Of a DNA stretch of 64,000 nt, positions 63,440 to 64,000 are shown one piece after another. The DNA lies in assembly GCF_001952935.1 (NCBI RefSeq), contig NZ_CP018319.1, positions 2,572,501 to 2,636,500 on the forward strand, read 5' to 3'. The notes below the pieces were generated by a model. The model saw only the letters and a program-made list of their open reading frames with translations. It made no database searches and was not told the DNA's origin. The number at the start of each line of letters is the position of its first letter. The stretch's first letter is position 1. The translations under genes were made by a program, and so were the position numbers. The DNA is from Pseudomonas frederiksbergensis (lineage in GTDB: Bacteria; Pseudomonadota; Gammaproteobacteria; Pseudomonadales; Pseudomonadaceae).

Positions 63440-64000
63440 ATGTCTGTGAGTTTGGATGTTATAGATGTTGATCAATCTCATTTGGAAATTCTTGACAGTG
63501 ATCCCTATAAGGATCGCGACTTTTTCTGGGAGCAGCATCGATTTGCACGCGACGGCTATTTGAAAATAAATCATTTGGTTGATCCTATGGTCCGCGATTA
63601 AATCATGGCTGACGTGAAGTTTCTCATGGCTAATCACGCCAAGCGTCGTGATTTCCTGATCGAGTCTACCGGCAATACACCGCGCTATTTGAGTAACGTA
63701 AGTCGAGATAATATCGAAGAGTTCGGCAGGTACATTCCCCTGGCCTATAATTCGAAATATCTGATGAGCCTAATTTCCAATATTGTCAAGGAAGAGGTAA
63801 TACCGACGCCTTGGAAGTGGGATAACTATATTATCAACAGCCAGCACAAATCGGGCGATACCCATGGCTGGCATTGGGGCGATTACCCTTACACCATTAT
63901 CTGGATTGTCGAAGCTCCGAGCATTGACAGCGGCGGTTTGCTCGAGTGTGTCCCGCATACCAACTGGGACAAAAAGAATTCCAGAATTGAAAACTTACTG
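63440..64000 (+). pseudogene. HalD/BesD-type amino-acid halogenase, interrupted by an in-frame stop and cut by the window edge
   Basis: The frame starts MSVSLDVIDVDQSHLEILDS, with AAAGGAG 6 bases upstream. After 53 codons (ending NHLVDPMVRD) it meets TAA at 63599-63601, then continues in the same frame to the window end (133 more codons): IMADVKFLMANHAKRRDFLI, ESTGNTPRYLSNVSRDNIEE, TPWKWDNYIINSQHKSGDTH, GWHWGDYPYTIIWIVEAP, GGLLECVPHTNWDKK. These are hallmarks of the Fe(II)/2-oxoglutarate radical halogenases of free amino acids. HWG at 145-147 is the HxG iron site, with Gly in place of Asp leaving room for chloride. The second His ligand lies beyond the window. An ATG at 63605 could restart translation. 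Confidence 0.72.

Overview
The window looks like chromosomal DNA of a fluorescent Pseudomonas (P. fluorescens group). The gene order crc-pyrE, argB-algC-dut-coaBC-radC, rpmB-rpmG, dadR-dadA-ridA-dadX-pauR, xpt, rep and a GGDEF/EAL gene matches, from memory, the PA5290-PA5345 segment of P. aeruginosa PAO1. The short intergenic REP/REPIN palindromes are also typical of the genus. Most of the window is core genome, with accessory material at both edges and at roughly 19.5-20.8 kb and 52.2-60.2 kb.

Layout. 0-2.2 kb: a DUF6124 gene with a long, hairpin-rich leader, an uncoded stretch and an SCP2-like gene. 2.2-10.2 kb: HDOD protein, recG, oxyR, the exbB-exbD-tonB operon and an SDR gene. 10.3-16.4 kb: two paralogous lipoproteins in tandem, then the minus-strand stringent-response set gmk, rpoZ, spoT, ridA, and yicC. 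16.6-19.5 kb: rph, a DUF4870 gene, crc and pyrE. 19.5-20.8 kb: three small unrecognised genes. 20.9-28.5 kb: argB, algC, dut, coaBC, radC, a peptide-binding protein, rpmB and rpmG. 28.6-42.9 kb: I78 inhibitor, cupin, polyamine-pathway dehydrogenase and oxidase genes, MFS exporter, phospholipase-D-like lipoprotein, MocR regulator, the D-alanine catabolic locus, pauR and cytochrome c5. 43-52.2 kb: acetyl-CoA hydrolase/transferase-like gene, xpt, rep, GGDEF/EAL gene, MATE exporter and a LysR regulator. 52.2-60.2 kb: SYLF protein, orphan histidine kinase, an accessory ftsH plus hsp20, and a Cache chemoreceptor. 60.4-64 kb: secreted DUF4432 protein, the ComM/YifB ATPase, and at the edge an AT-rich gene of the HalD/BesD amino-acid halogenase type.

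How the genes fit together. DadA makes imino acids, the overlapping RidA can hydrolyse them, DadX supplies D-alanine, and DadR sits divergently beside a near-perfect palindrome. PauR, the KauB-like aldehyde dehydrogenase, the FAD oxidase and the cupin form a dispersed polyamine-catabolism set. Hsp20 and the second FtsH form a proteostasis pair resembling part of known stress-tolerance islands.

The most unusual signals are: (1) the halogenase-family frame, split by one in-frame TAA at codon 54 and otherwise open to the window edge; (2) three small hairpins upstream of the DUF6124 gene whose loops carry CTACTAAA, TAGTAG and CTACTAAA, so the middle loop is complementary to both others; (3) strong stems in the hsp20 and ftsH leaders; (4) the unrecognised trio at 19559-20731. 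I saw no tRNA, rRNA, CRISPR array, insertion sequence or replication origin. Family assignments come from reading the translations, not from database searches.
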